Shown here piece after piece: positions 47,151 to 56,301 of a stretch of 64,000 nucleotides of DNA. The notes below the pieces were generated by a model that saw only the letters and a program-made list of their open reading frames with translations, searched no databases and was not told where the DNA came from. How positions within the stretch are numbered: position 1 is the first letter of the stretch; each line of letters opens with the position of its first letter. The position numbers and the translations under genes were made by a program. The stretch is from NCBI GenBank assembly GCA_037176705.1, contig CM073890.1, positions 99,748,591 to 99,812,590 on the forward strand. The letters are read 5' to 3'. This DNA is from Molossus alvarezi. Its lineage: Eukaryota > Chordata > Mammalia > Chiroptera > Molossidae.

Positions 47151-47679
47151 GGAAAGGGCGTTATAAGGTTTCTGTGTTGTTTGCATTTCTTAGACAGTCA
47201 TTGCCTCTTTTCTGAATTCAAAGTAAGTCTGTTTGAGTGGAAAGAGTGGCCTCGGGTTGTCAATGCCAGTTCACTCATTATAGATCCGAGATGCTTATCT
47301 TGTTCTTGCTTTGAGCCCCGTTGAACATCTGTGCACGTGCATCCAGTGGACTTTTGTGCTCGCAGGGCATTGCAAATACTCGGAATGGAACATCAAGGAA
47401 CAGTGAACACGCCTTACCTTCCACAATTCCCGATTAGTCTCATGCTCCAGTGTCCCAGTCGAACTTCATTTAAAAAAACACAAATATAAAGATCAAATTA
47501 TTAAGAATATCAAGGCAGTGACAAAAGAGCATTAAACCAAAAATAGGGACCTTCTGACTGTGAGACACTGTGGGACAGCATAGGCCACCGTGCAAAAAGT
47601 CGGTCCTAGATAAAAACAGAATTATTTTCCTCTAAGGTTGGGGACAAGGTGAAGACATCCATTAAACCACTGCGTTTCA
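47151..47679. other. Unassigned
   Basis: No feature is recognised. Confidence 0.5.
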
Positions 47680-48106
47680 ACATTGTACATAAGTTCTAGC
47701 CAGTACTGTATGAAAAGGAAAAGTTTCATACAAGGTAGCACATAATAACATCAAACTGTGAACACTTAAGAATAAATTTAGTAAAATATATATTCTATAC
47801 CAGTTCACTGAAACCTTCACCACTATGTTGAGAGGAAGATCTAAATAAATTAAGACATACAGCATGCTCACAGATTGGGAGACTCTATGTAGAAATTCAA
47901 AGAACCTACTACATCCAAACTGATTAGAAAGAAGAACAAAGCCAGAGGATCAACACCTTTTTATTTCAAAACTCGCTATATTGTCCTTTTATGCAGCCGT
48001 CCTCAAGGCAGAATGGCACAGGCGGGCATCTACATTTGTGGACAACTGAACGTACAGAGAATGGGAATAACAACAAAGATCCAGAAATACGTCCAGGCTT
48101 ACATGC
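47680..48106 (+). mobile_element. Old L1 fragment, ORF2 middle
   Basis: Degraded plus-strand ORF2 wording occurs, e.g. 'cacttaagaataaatttagt' (47764) and 'gaggaagatctaaataaatt'. The retrocopy poly(T) at 48107 cuts it off. Confidence 0.5.
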
Positions 48107-48760
48107 TTTTTTTTTTTTTTTTTGGTGTCATGTTTATTTAACAAGTATATAAAATGTTTTCAACAGTTTCCCCTAGAACAAATATAAATATCTTTGAGGA
48201 CAAAGCAGAGGAATCCTGACTTTACAGCATGTGATACACAGAACGAGTAGAAGAGAGGGTCATGAAAATGGCTGTGGCCCAGAGACTGACTGCAGTGAGT
48301 GAGGCCCATTCACCCTTTTCTTGTACCCCTCAACCCGCCCCTGGGAATGGTAAGTGGTCAGTTTGAAGACTAGGGCGGCTTGTAGTGAATGCCCTTCAAT
48401 TGGAACCACAGGATTGTCAGTGCTCCCCCGCATCTCGTCACATCCCTTTGGCATCTGTTTCCATGAAGCCGTCATGCATGTTTTCATTCCCAAGAGTCAG
48501 CACCTGCAACTCTGGCAGATAACCATGCACAGGCGGTGAGAGCTGGGTTTGCTTGATAAGTCGAGAAAACCAGTTGCCTCAGAAGCGTTGTCCTCCTGTG
48601 AACATCTCTTAAACAATAACAGAAGTTCACGCAGGGATAGAGTCCAAGCTCCTTGACTCTAATCAAGAAAACGCTGAACTTTTGCCCACACTCTCAACAG
48701 ATCATCTTTGAAGGATTGAACTCAAGTTACTCTCTGTGGGCCTTTTAAAATATCTCACTC
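48107..48760 (-). pseudogene. Processed retrocopy of an unidentified mRNA, 3' part
   Basis: On the minus strand the sequence ends in a run of about 17 A (48107-48123), preceded about 10 nt upstream by AATAAA (48133-48138). This is the mark of a polyadenylated transcript copied back into DNA. Upstream, a frame of about 55 codons interrupted by one stop (48722-48550, with DDLLRVWAKVQRFLD and SLRELLLLFKRCSQEDNASE) may be the C-terminal coding part. If so, about 430 nt of 3' UTR follow. I do not recognise the parent gene. The copy sits in old L1 sequence. Its 5' end and TSD could not be fixed. A real terminal exon is a less likely alternative, given the genomic A run. Confidence 0.55.
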
Positions 48761-49704
48761 TTTTTGGACCCCTCTTATTTTCTGTCTCATTTCCTCGTAT
48801 ATCTATAATTTTTTCCGGGGAATGTACTAGTAAATCATAGTTGTCTCTGGACAAAACTCCACTAATCCTGACTTGCACAAGACAGTCAGACTTATGCCTA
48901 TGATCCCAGTGTAATTATTATATCATTATGTTGTCCCATTTCATTCTTAGAACTATTCCATTTTTTTTTTGTGGTAACTTACACATGGTCATCATTTTTT
49001 TATAATGAAAATTTGTCACAGTCACAATCCATTCCACTCAGAAGCGAGAGTAGAGAAAAATCTGTAAGATATGCCAGGAGAGAAATTGTGAGGCAAGGCA
49101 AATTTACCTGGAAGTTTAAAAACAAATACACAGTTTGAACAAGCAAGAAACTTAGTGAATATTCCTTGTGGGAGGTTTCTTGAGAATGTTACGAGAAGAT
49201 AAAATCTAGGTGAAAATAGTAATCGCTGATCTAACAAATAAATAAAAAGAAGATAGAATTGACAGAATGGACTGTGCGTTTTATATATTCTGACATGCAA
49301 ATGATTCATTTAACCCAAAATGGGAGGAAATGTGTTTGGTAAGTAGCTAGAAAGTAAAATTAGTTTGCTGATTGCCTCATTATAATTGCTAGGTATCAGA
49401 GTATTCTTTAAGGTTAGCAAATCAAAGAATGAAAAATAAAACATATGTAAAAAACAAAGATAAATGAATGAAAGCTATTAATAGTTACTAAATGTGGATG
49501 ATGATATAATTGTTGGGAAAAGGGAGAAAGAGGATACAACTTCATTTTAATGGGTTTTGAAATAGAGAGCCAAATAAAGAGAATATTTCATAAATATAAA
49601 ATTGTTAAGATAATGTCTACAGCAACATCACAAACTTTCCTAAATATTAGAAATCCAGTAAAGGAGGATAGGAAACAGATATCTATAGTGAATGTCTTAT
49701 ACAT
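48761..49704. other. Unassigned AT-rich sequence
   Basis: No named repeat or gene is recognised. The A-rich part 49390-49690 may be decayed L1. Confidence 0.4.
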
Positions 49705-50182
49705 TATGATGGTTAATTTTATGTGTCAACTTGGCTAGGTTATGGTGCTTAGCTGTTTGGCCAAACACTGGTCTAGACGTTACCATCTGATGAAATTAAC
49801 ATTGATAATCAGTAGTCTTTAATTAGGGCAGGTCACCTTCCATAATGTAGATGGGCCTTATTAAATCTGTTGAAGAATTTAAGAGCAAAGATTGCGATTT
49901 TCTAAGAAGTAATTCTGCCTCAAGACTATATTATAGAAACCCCACCCAAGTTCCAGCTGGCTAACCTGTCCTATGGAATTCAGAATTGCCAACTTATTCT
50001 CAGTCACATGACCCAATTCCTTTAAATAAAATGAATCATTCTCTCTCATTCCCCATCTCTGTCTCTTACTCTGTGTCTGATTCTCTCTTTCTCTCTCTCC
50101 ACATATATATGAGTAATCACTGAATATATATTCTGAATACATATATTCTGTTTCTTTGGAGAACCTGACCAAACTAATACTA
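49705..50182 (+). mobile_element. MLT2-type 5' LTR of an ERVL provirus
   Basis: It starts 'tgatggttaattttatgtgt' and runs through 'caacttggctaggttatggt' to 'tctttggagaacctgaccaa' and 'actaatac', the full length of an MLT2-type LTR. Near the end lie a TC-rich stretch and TA-rich repeats. A polyadenylation-signal-like 'aaataaaatg' lies at 50024-50033. It is followed at once by a PBS-like stretch and ERVL internal sequence, so it is a 5' LTR and not a solo LTR. Confidence 0.88.
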
Positions 50183-50186
50183 ATTT

Positions 50187-50204
50187 TGGTACCAATAGTG
50201 GTTC
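50187..50204 (+). other. Primer-binding-site-like stretch of the ERVL
   Basis: TGGTACCAATAGTGGTTC begins four bases after the LTR end and starts with the TGG expected opposite a tRNA CCA end. ERVL elements are known for a leucine-tRNA primer. The match here is decayed. The SPIN TSD starts within its last bases. Confidence 0.55.
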
Positions 50205-50209
50205 TAGAG
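50202..50209. repeat. 8-bp TSD, left, of SPIN
   Basis: TTCTAGAG recurs exactly at 50386-50393. The pattern nTnnnnAn is typical of hAT target sites. Confidence 0.97.
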
Positions 50210-50385
50210 CAGCGGTTCTCAACCTGTGGGGGTCGAACGACCCTTTCACAGGGGTCGCCAAAGACATAACAGTAGCAAAATTACAGTTATAAAGTAGCAA
50301 CAAAAATAATTTTATGGTTGGGGGTCACCACAACATGAGAAACTGTATTAAAGGGTCGTGGCATTAGGCAGGTTGAGAACCACTG
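50210..50385 (+). mobile_element. SPIN (Space Invaders) hAT transposon, nonautonomous
   Basis: This 176-bp DNA transposon has terminal inverted repeats of 16 bp: CAGCGGTTCTCAACCT at the left and AGGTTGAGAACCACTG at the right, with one mismatch. The inner sequence ('gggtcgaacgaccctttcac', 'ataacagtagcaaaattaca', 'ttggggtcaccacaacatga' in form) matches the SPIN family. It has no transposase and would have moved with enzyme from a full-length relative. Perfect 8-bp TSDs show a clean insertion into the ERVL leader. SPIN is known for horizontal spread among tetrapods. Confidence 0.95.
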
Positions 50386-50393
50386 TTCTAGAG

Positions 50394-52241
50394 GAACAGA
50401 ATCTTAAGGATAATGACCTGAAAGTTTTCCATGTCTGTCCTGAAAGAAATCCTTATCTCCTATAGCTGCAGAGCTGGGATTGCTGAAAACCAAACCCAGA
50501 ATTTCATCCTGAGAGTGGCTGAATTACAACACAAATAGAATTCCCAACCTCACATGATGTCTGCTGTTAAAGTAAAGGCATTGCTTGGGAAGAAGCGAGG
50601 TTCTTAAAACTGAAATGGGATGTGATTCTGATGAAGCCAGGGACATTGATTAAACAGTGGAATTCTACTGCCCCATCTTGCCAGTACACACATTGCTTTC
50701 ACCTTCCAGAAAGAAATTCATTCTGCTTACTCTCCAAGACAAAAACGCCGCCAGAACCTCTTTATTCTAGATCTGTAACTAGACTTCGGTCCCTGCAGGC
50801 AAACAAAAGTGAAGTAGAAAGTGCAATCCATAAGCAACATGTTTAATCCTACACTCCAAAGGAACTACATGCTTTTTCTAAATCCTGGGTTTATATGTTG
50901 CAACAGTTATTAATGGAGATTCAAGATAGTGGCGGAAGGAGCATAAAGTTGGAACTGGCGTAATTGATGGATATAGGCTCACAAAGCAGAGTTTTTGCAT
51001 TTAGTGTTGCTACGAGAGGGGTTAGAAAGGCTCTAAATAGTTTGGTTGGTTGGCTGAAACATGGACCAAAAGGTGGCTTACAATAAATTATTTAAGATAA
51101 AATGGCAAAACTGCCTTGGTATACTGTAGAGGGAGGGATGCAAAGTTTTAGGGAGGTAGGAACGTTATAATTGGTTTATCTTGTGGACCTGCTTACTCAC
51201 CCTGGGAGGATCCAGAGGACACACCTTTCTTCACGACTGTGAGAAATAACTTTGTTAGGGGAGCTCCATTACCTTTGAAGAGTTCCGTGATTGCTCTTCT
51301 TTGTAGATCAGAAATTACAGTGGGAACTCTTGTCACTTAATTAGAAACGGAAATACAGTGGGGAGAATTAAATGCCAGGAGGCGGATGGCAAGTGGCAGC
51401 ACTTACTCACCAAAGTCAAGGTGGGCTTGGTGACCATAAAGGACAGCAGAGTGAGTGGCAATCAGAATAGTGTGACTCACAGACATTGACTGGGTGGGCT
51501 AGTTTACTGTGGCACCCTAGAAGAGGAATAGACAGGCAATCGATTAATTCTTACTTGATATTTACAGTGGAAGACTTCCAGGTCAACGGAGCAGAAGTCT
51601 AACTTGAACCATAAACACAGAGAGTCCCAGCCCCTCAATCAATTCTCAAATTTAATCCAGTTTACTGACTAAGAACCCTTCAAATGAAGGGGAGGCTGAG
51701 TCCCCTAGAGGAAGAACACTGTTCCACTGCCAATATTGTGTACAGTTAACCCTTCTCCCAGCCTTCCCTGAAGGGACCTACAGCCTCTTACAGAGTGACA
51801 GTGCATTGGAGAAAAGGAAATAATCAGGCTTTTTGAGGATTACTAAACACTGGTTCTGAACGGACACTAATTCCAGGAGATCCAGTGAGAATAGGGGCTT
51901 ATGGAGTTCAGGACCTCAACAGAGTTTTAGTTCAGATCTGTCCCACAGTTGGTCCAGTGGGACCTGACCGTATCCTTGGTTATTTCCCTAGTTGAGTGTA
52001 TAGTTACATTAGACATACTCAGCAGCTGGCAGAATTCGTACATTGTTTTCCTGGCCTGTGGGGCATGGGATATTATGGTAGGAAAGCTCAGGTGCAAGCT
52101 ACTAGTAAACCAAAGCAATCATGCATTCCTGGAGGGGTTACAGAGATTATAGCCTCCATCGAGGACATCAGTGATGCAGGGTGTAACACCCACCAAATCC
52201 CTACTCAACTCACCTATTTGGCCTGTGAAGAAAATCAACGG
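50394..52241 (+). pseudogene. ERVL internal remains, leader, gag and start of pol (decayed)
   Basis: After the SPIN insertion the plus strand continues through ERVL leader and gag-like sequence ('gatgtctgctgttaaagtaa' at 50557; 'gattctgatgaagccaggga' at 50625; 'ccagaggacacacctttctt' at 51211), then a protease/early-pol-like part up to 52241. All frames carry many stops and indels; the longest run is about 90 codons. It cannot make Gag. The HAL1 at 52242-54983 splits it from the reverse transcriptase part. Assignment is by family wording and order, not by a search. Confidence 0.7.
52229..52241. repeat. TSD, left, of HAL1 52242-54983
   Basis: AGAAAATCAACGG here and AGAAAACCAATGG at 54984-54996 differ by two transitions. 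Confidence 0.82.
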
Positions 52242-54983
52242 GGACTTCTGGTCAAGATGGCAGGGTAGGTAAACATGGTATTGCATCCTCCCACAACCAC
52301 ATTAAAATTACAACTAAATTACAGAACAACCATCCTTCAGAACTGTGTGAAATCAAGCTGAATGGAAGTCCAACAACTATAAAATTAAAGAAACAGCCAC
52401 ATAGAGACTGGTAGGAGGAATGGAGGCAGATGGGCTGGTCCCACATGTGGCAGATAAAAATCAGGAGGACACCACATCTGGGAAGGTCCTCCCTGAGGAC
52501 TGAGGGGTTCCTGTTCCACACCAGGTGCCCAGCTCAGGGTTCCAGTGCCAGGAAGACAAGTCCCCATCAATTCTGGCTGTAAAATCAGTGGGAACTGAGG
52601 CTGAGAGAGGCTGAAGCTGCAGGAGCCCCAGGCAGTTCCTCTTAAAGGGCCCACACACAGACATACACGGACTTGCTCCCTCTGAGTTCCAGCATGAGGG
52701 AGGCAAGCTTGAAAGGCACCAGAGACATATGGAGAAGAACTGAGTTTGGCATTGGGGCGAGGGCTGGAGAGATGGATTTCTCCTGGACAGACGTGCTGTC
52801 AGAGGCCTTTGTTCCTTTGGTGGGCCCTTCCCCCATGAGGCCAGCAGACAGCAGTCATATCTAGGACTCCAACAACCTGGGTCACACTATTTGCCTCACC
52901 CTGGTGATTCCCTGAAGCCCTGCTCCACCCAGCTTTCAGGCCCACCCAAGCTGCTACCAGTTACTTTATCATAGGAATGGTTTGTCTTGGATCCTGCTTC
53001 AGATTTTCCTAAATTCTCTCAAATAAGCAGCATCTGGTCTCAGCCAGCCCCATACCATTCATTAAGTGGCCACAGGCCTGGCACCAGAAGCAACCAGCCT
53101 TGATTCACGGTTCACAACTTGGCTTTGCTTGGGCACCTCTAAGCCCAACAGAAGAAGCAGCCATCTGCAGACAGCTTTGTAGCTCATGCCTGGTGGCCCT
53201 GGGTAGAACACAGGTAGTGGCTGACCTGGACCCAGAGCCAGAACACCCAGAGGACAGTTTCAGAACACTGCGAAGCACCACCACCCAACCACCTCCACCA
53301 GCGACACACTCAAGGAATGGACTCAATGGGTACCAGAGTGCTGCTGAAGTAAGTCTTGCTCTGTGCGGTGGGCCCCTGCACAGCTGATCATCCAAGGTAG
53401 TCAAAGGTCGGTGGATAGTGGGCACAGCCAATTCTTGCAGCTAATCAGCCTGAGGAAAACCCTCTCACAGATGTGCTAATAGCAATCAAGACTCAATTAC
53501 AACAGAAGGTTGTAAAGTCCACACGAAGCGTGCACCTCGAGGGCCCAGCTGGGAGACCAGGGAGGTTGTGCCACTGGACCCTACAGGACACCTATTATAA
53601 TAGGCCACCCTAGGAAGCCCAGGAGACATAGCAACACGACCTAATACATAGAAACAAACACAGGGAGGCAGCCAAAATGAGGAGACAAAGAAACATGTCC
53701 CAAATGAAAGAACAGATATATACTCCAGGAAAAGAACTAAATGAAATGCAGGTAAGCAATCTAACAAATGCAGAGTTCAAAATACTGCTTATAAGGATGC
53801 TCAATGAACTCAGTGAGAACTTCAATGAACTTAGTGTGGGCCTTAAGAGCATAAAAAAGGACCATTCAGAAATGAAGGAGGCACTAACTGAAATAAAGAA
53901 TAATTTACACAGATTCAATAGTAGAGTAGGTAAAGCCAAGAAGCAAACCATCGATTTGGAATCTAAGGAAGCAAAAAACACCCAATCAAAACAGCAAAAA
54001 GAAATACTCTTACAAAAATGAGGACAGTGTAAGGAGCCTCTGGGACAATTTCAAGTGTAACAACATTCACATCATGGGGTTGCCAAAAGAAGAAGAGAGA
54101 GAACAAGAAATTGAAAACCTATTTGAAACAATAATGACAGAAAACTTCCCTAACTTGGTGAAGGAAACAGACATATAAGTCCAGGAAGCACAGAAAGTAA
54201 GTCCCAAACAAGATGAATCCAAAGAGGTTCACATCAAGACACATCATCAAAATGCCAAAGGTTCAAGACAAAGAGAGAATCTTAAAAGCAGCAAGAGAAA
54301 AACAATCCATTGCCTACAAAGGAGCTCCCATAAGACTGTCAGTTGATTTCTCAAAAGATACTTTGCAGGCCAGAAAGGAGTGGCAAGAGATATTCAAGGT
54401 GATGAAAAGCAACGACTAACAACCAAGGTTACTCTATTCTGCAAAGCTATCATTTAAAATTGATAGATATATCAAGAGTTTCCCAGACAAGAAAAAGCTA
54501 AAGGAGTTCATCACCACCAAACCATTGTTATATAAAATGTTGAAGGATCTTCTTGAAAAAAAAAGAAGATAAAAAATATGAACAAACAAAATGGCAATAA
54601 ATACATATCTATCAACAAGTGAATCTACAAACAAACTGAACAAGCAGAACAGCAACCTTCTCATAGTTACAGAGAACATTTTGTTGGTTGCCAGATAGGA
54701 AGGGGGTTGGGGAATGGGTGAAAAAGGTGAAGGGATTAAGAAGTACAAATTGGTTGATAGACTGATGAACCTCAAAGGGAAGGGGGTTGGGGGTGGAAAG
54801 GAATAAACCAAAGAACTTATATGCATATATGTATAACCACTGGACACAGACAACAGTATGGGGAAAGGCAGGAGTGGGGAGGAGAGGGTCAATAGGAGGA
54901 AAAGGAGGAACATCTGTAATAGAGTCAACAATAAAGATAAGTTTAAAATTAAATAAATAAAATATTTTATTGAAAAAAAAAAG
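52242..54983 (+). mobile_element. HAL1 (half-L1) element, full length, inside the ERVL
   Basis: The 5' end 'ggacttctggtcaagatggc' contains the YY1-type AAGATGGC motif of L1 promoters. About 1.4 kb of 5' UTR follow, then one ORF1 (from 53677) and a 3' UTR of about 380 bp ('aaagaacttatatgcatata', 'caacaataaagataagttta') with an A-rich tail. No ORF2 is present. The TSD sits in ERVL pol sequence, so insertion came after the provirus. The element matches the minus-strand copy at 22631-25284 in order and length (2742 against 2654 bp). Confidence 0.9.
53677..54560 (+). pseudogene. Decayed ORF1 of the HAL1
   Basis: The frame starts MRRQRNMSQMKEQIYTPGKE, continues through a coiled-coil-like region (to about 54020) and meets a stop after a run of 114 codons. 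The remaining ORF1 follows in other frames: 'NPKRFTSRHIIKMPKVQDK' and [20 protein letters not shown] at 54213-54320, then LQARKEWQEIFKVMKSND to 54412, and a C-terminal SFPDKKKLKEF near 54480. ORF1 proteins bind L1-type RNA. This copy is interrupted by at least two frameshifts or stops. Confidence 0.87.
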
Positions 54984-54996
54984 AGAAAACCAATGG

Positions 54997-55371
54997 ATCA
55001 TAAAAAATGACAATGAACTATTATAAGCTTAACCAGGTGGTGACTCCAAATTACAGTTCCTGTACCAGATGTGGTTTCAATTGTTTGAGTAAATAAACAT
55101 ATCCCTCGGTACCTGGTCTGTAGTTACTGTTTGACAGATGCTTTTTCCCCTCTCTCTGTTACTAAAGGCCCCCAAAGACAGTTTACTTTACAATACACCT
55201 GACTTTCCTGCTTCAGTATATATCAATTCTCTAGCTCTATGTTATAATTTAGTCCACAGGGATCTTGCTCACTTTTCCCTTCCACATTCTATCACACTGT
55301 TCACAGTGTTTCATTATGTTGATAATGTTATATTTATTAGACCTAGTGAACAAGAAGTAGGAACTACTCTT
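54997..55371 (+). pseudogene. ERVL reverse transcriptase remains, part 1 (decayed)
   Basis: The plus strand resumes ERVL pol right after the HAL1. The frame at 55138-55383 shows reverse-transcriptase wording such as INSLALCYNLVHRDL and a catalytic YxDD box at 55315-55326 whose last residue is Asn in place of Asp. That change would itself abolish activity. Stops lie upstream and the L1 at 55372 breaks the frame. The copy is dead. Confidence 0.8.
55360..55371. repeat. TSD, left, of L1 55372-55883
   Basis: GGAACTACTCTT recurs exactly at 55884-55895. It belongs to the ERVL sequence. Confidence 0.92.
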
Positions 55372-55883
55372 TTTTGTTGTTGACATTTTTTTTTTTAATT
55401 TAATTTTATTCTTGAAAGCATTACAGATGTTCCACCTCCCCCGTCCCGCCCACCCTCCTGCCTTCACTGCACTGTTGTCTGTATCCACTGGTTATAAACA
55501 TATGTATATAAGATCTTTGGTTTATTTCCCCCCACCCCACTCCCCTTCCCTCTTGAAGTTAGTTACTCTGTTCTTACTTCCATGTCTCTGGATGTATTTT
55601 GTTCATTCTATTCCACAAATAAGTGAGATCATGTGATACTTGTCTTTCTCTGACTGGCTTATTTAGCTCAGGTAATACACTCCAAGTCCTGCAATGTCTC
55701 AAAGGGTAAGAGATCTCTCTTTCTTACAGCTGCATAGTAATCCATTGTGTAAATGTCCCACAATTTTTTAATCCACTCATCTACTGATGGGCACTTGGGC
55801 TATTTCCAGATCTTAGTCTTGTAAATAGTGCTGCTATGAACACAGGAGTGTTTCAGGCTTCTTGGAATATATTCCTAGAAGTG
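55372..55883 (-). mobile_element. 5'-truncated L1 inserted in ERVL pol
   Basis: Read on the minus strand: the last part of ORF2, then the 3' UTR and an A-rich tail at about 55384-55398. Compared with the other L1 ends here, a short internal piece near 55850 is missing. A perfect 12-bp TSD in ERVL sequence fixes the borders. Confidence 0.93.
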
Positions 55884-55895
55884 GGAACTACTCTT

Positions 55896-56301
55896 ATTGG
55901 TAAGACATTTGTGTGTCAGAGGGTAGGAAATAAAACTGACAGAAATTCAGGATCTTCCCCTTTAATGAAACTTTTAGGGGTCCAGTGGTGTGAGGCATGT
56001 TGAGATATCCCTTCTAAAGTAAATGAGAAATTGTTGCATTGGCTCCTCATACAACCAATAAAGAGCCACAGTGCCTAATAGGAATCATTGGATTTTGGAA
56101 GCAATACATCCTCATTTCAGGTGGGCTACTCTTGTCAGTGTACCAAGTGACCCCAAAATTGCTAGTTTTAAATTTAACCAAGAACAATCAAAGGCTTTGC
56201 AACACATGCAGGCTGCCTGGAAAAAATAATAACCCAAATCTGTTTTTCATGTCTGTTTCTGCCCATTTTCTCTCAGATCGTGGACTAGCGATTCTTTTCT
56301 G
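55896..56301 (+). pseudogene. ERVL reverse transcriptase remains, part 2 (decayed)
   Basis: ERVL pol continues after the L1: 'acatttgtgtgtcagagggt' at 55908, 'ggtccagtggtgtgaggcat' at 55979, and a frame at 56039-56329 with IIGFWKQYILI and LLLSVYQVTPK. It stops at the next L1 insertion (56302). RNase H, integrase and the 3' LTR are not seen downstream, so the 3' half of the provirus is missing from the window. Confidence 0.8.

Noticed and set aside
53100..53430. 95- and 108-codon frames on both strands
   Set aside because: They lie in the HAL1 5' UTR and recur as similar frames in the other HAL1 copy. They are not host genes.
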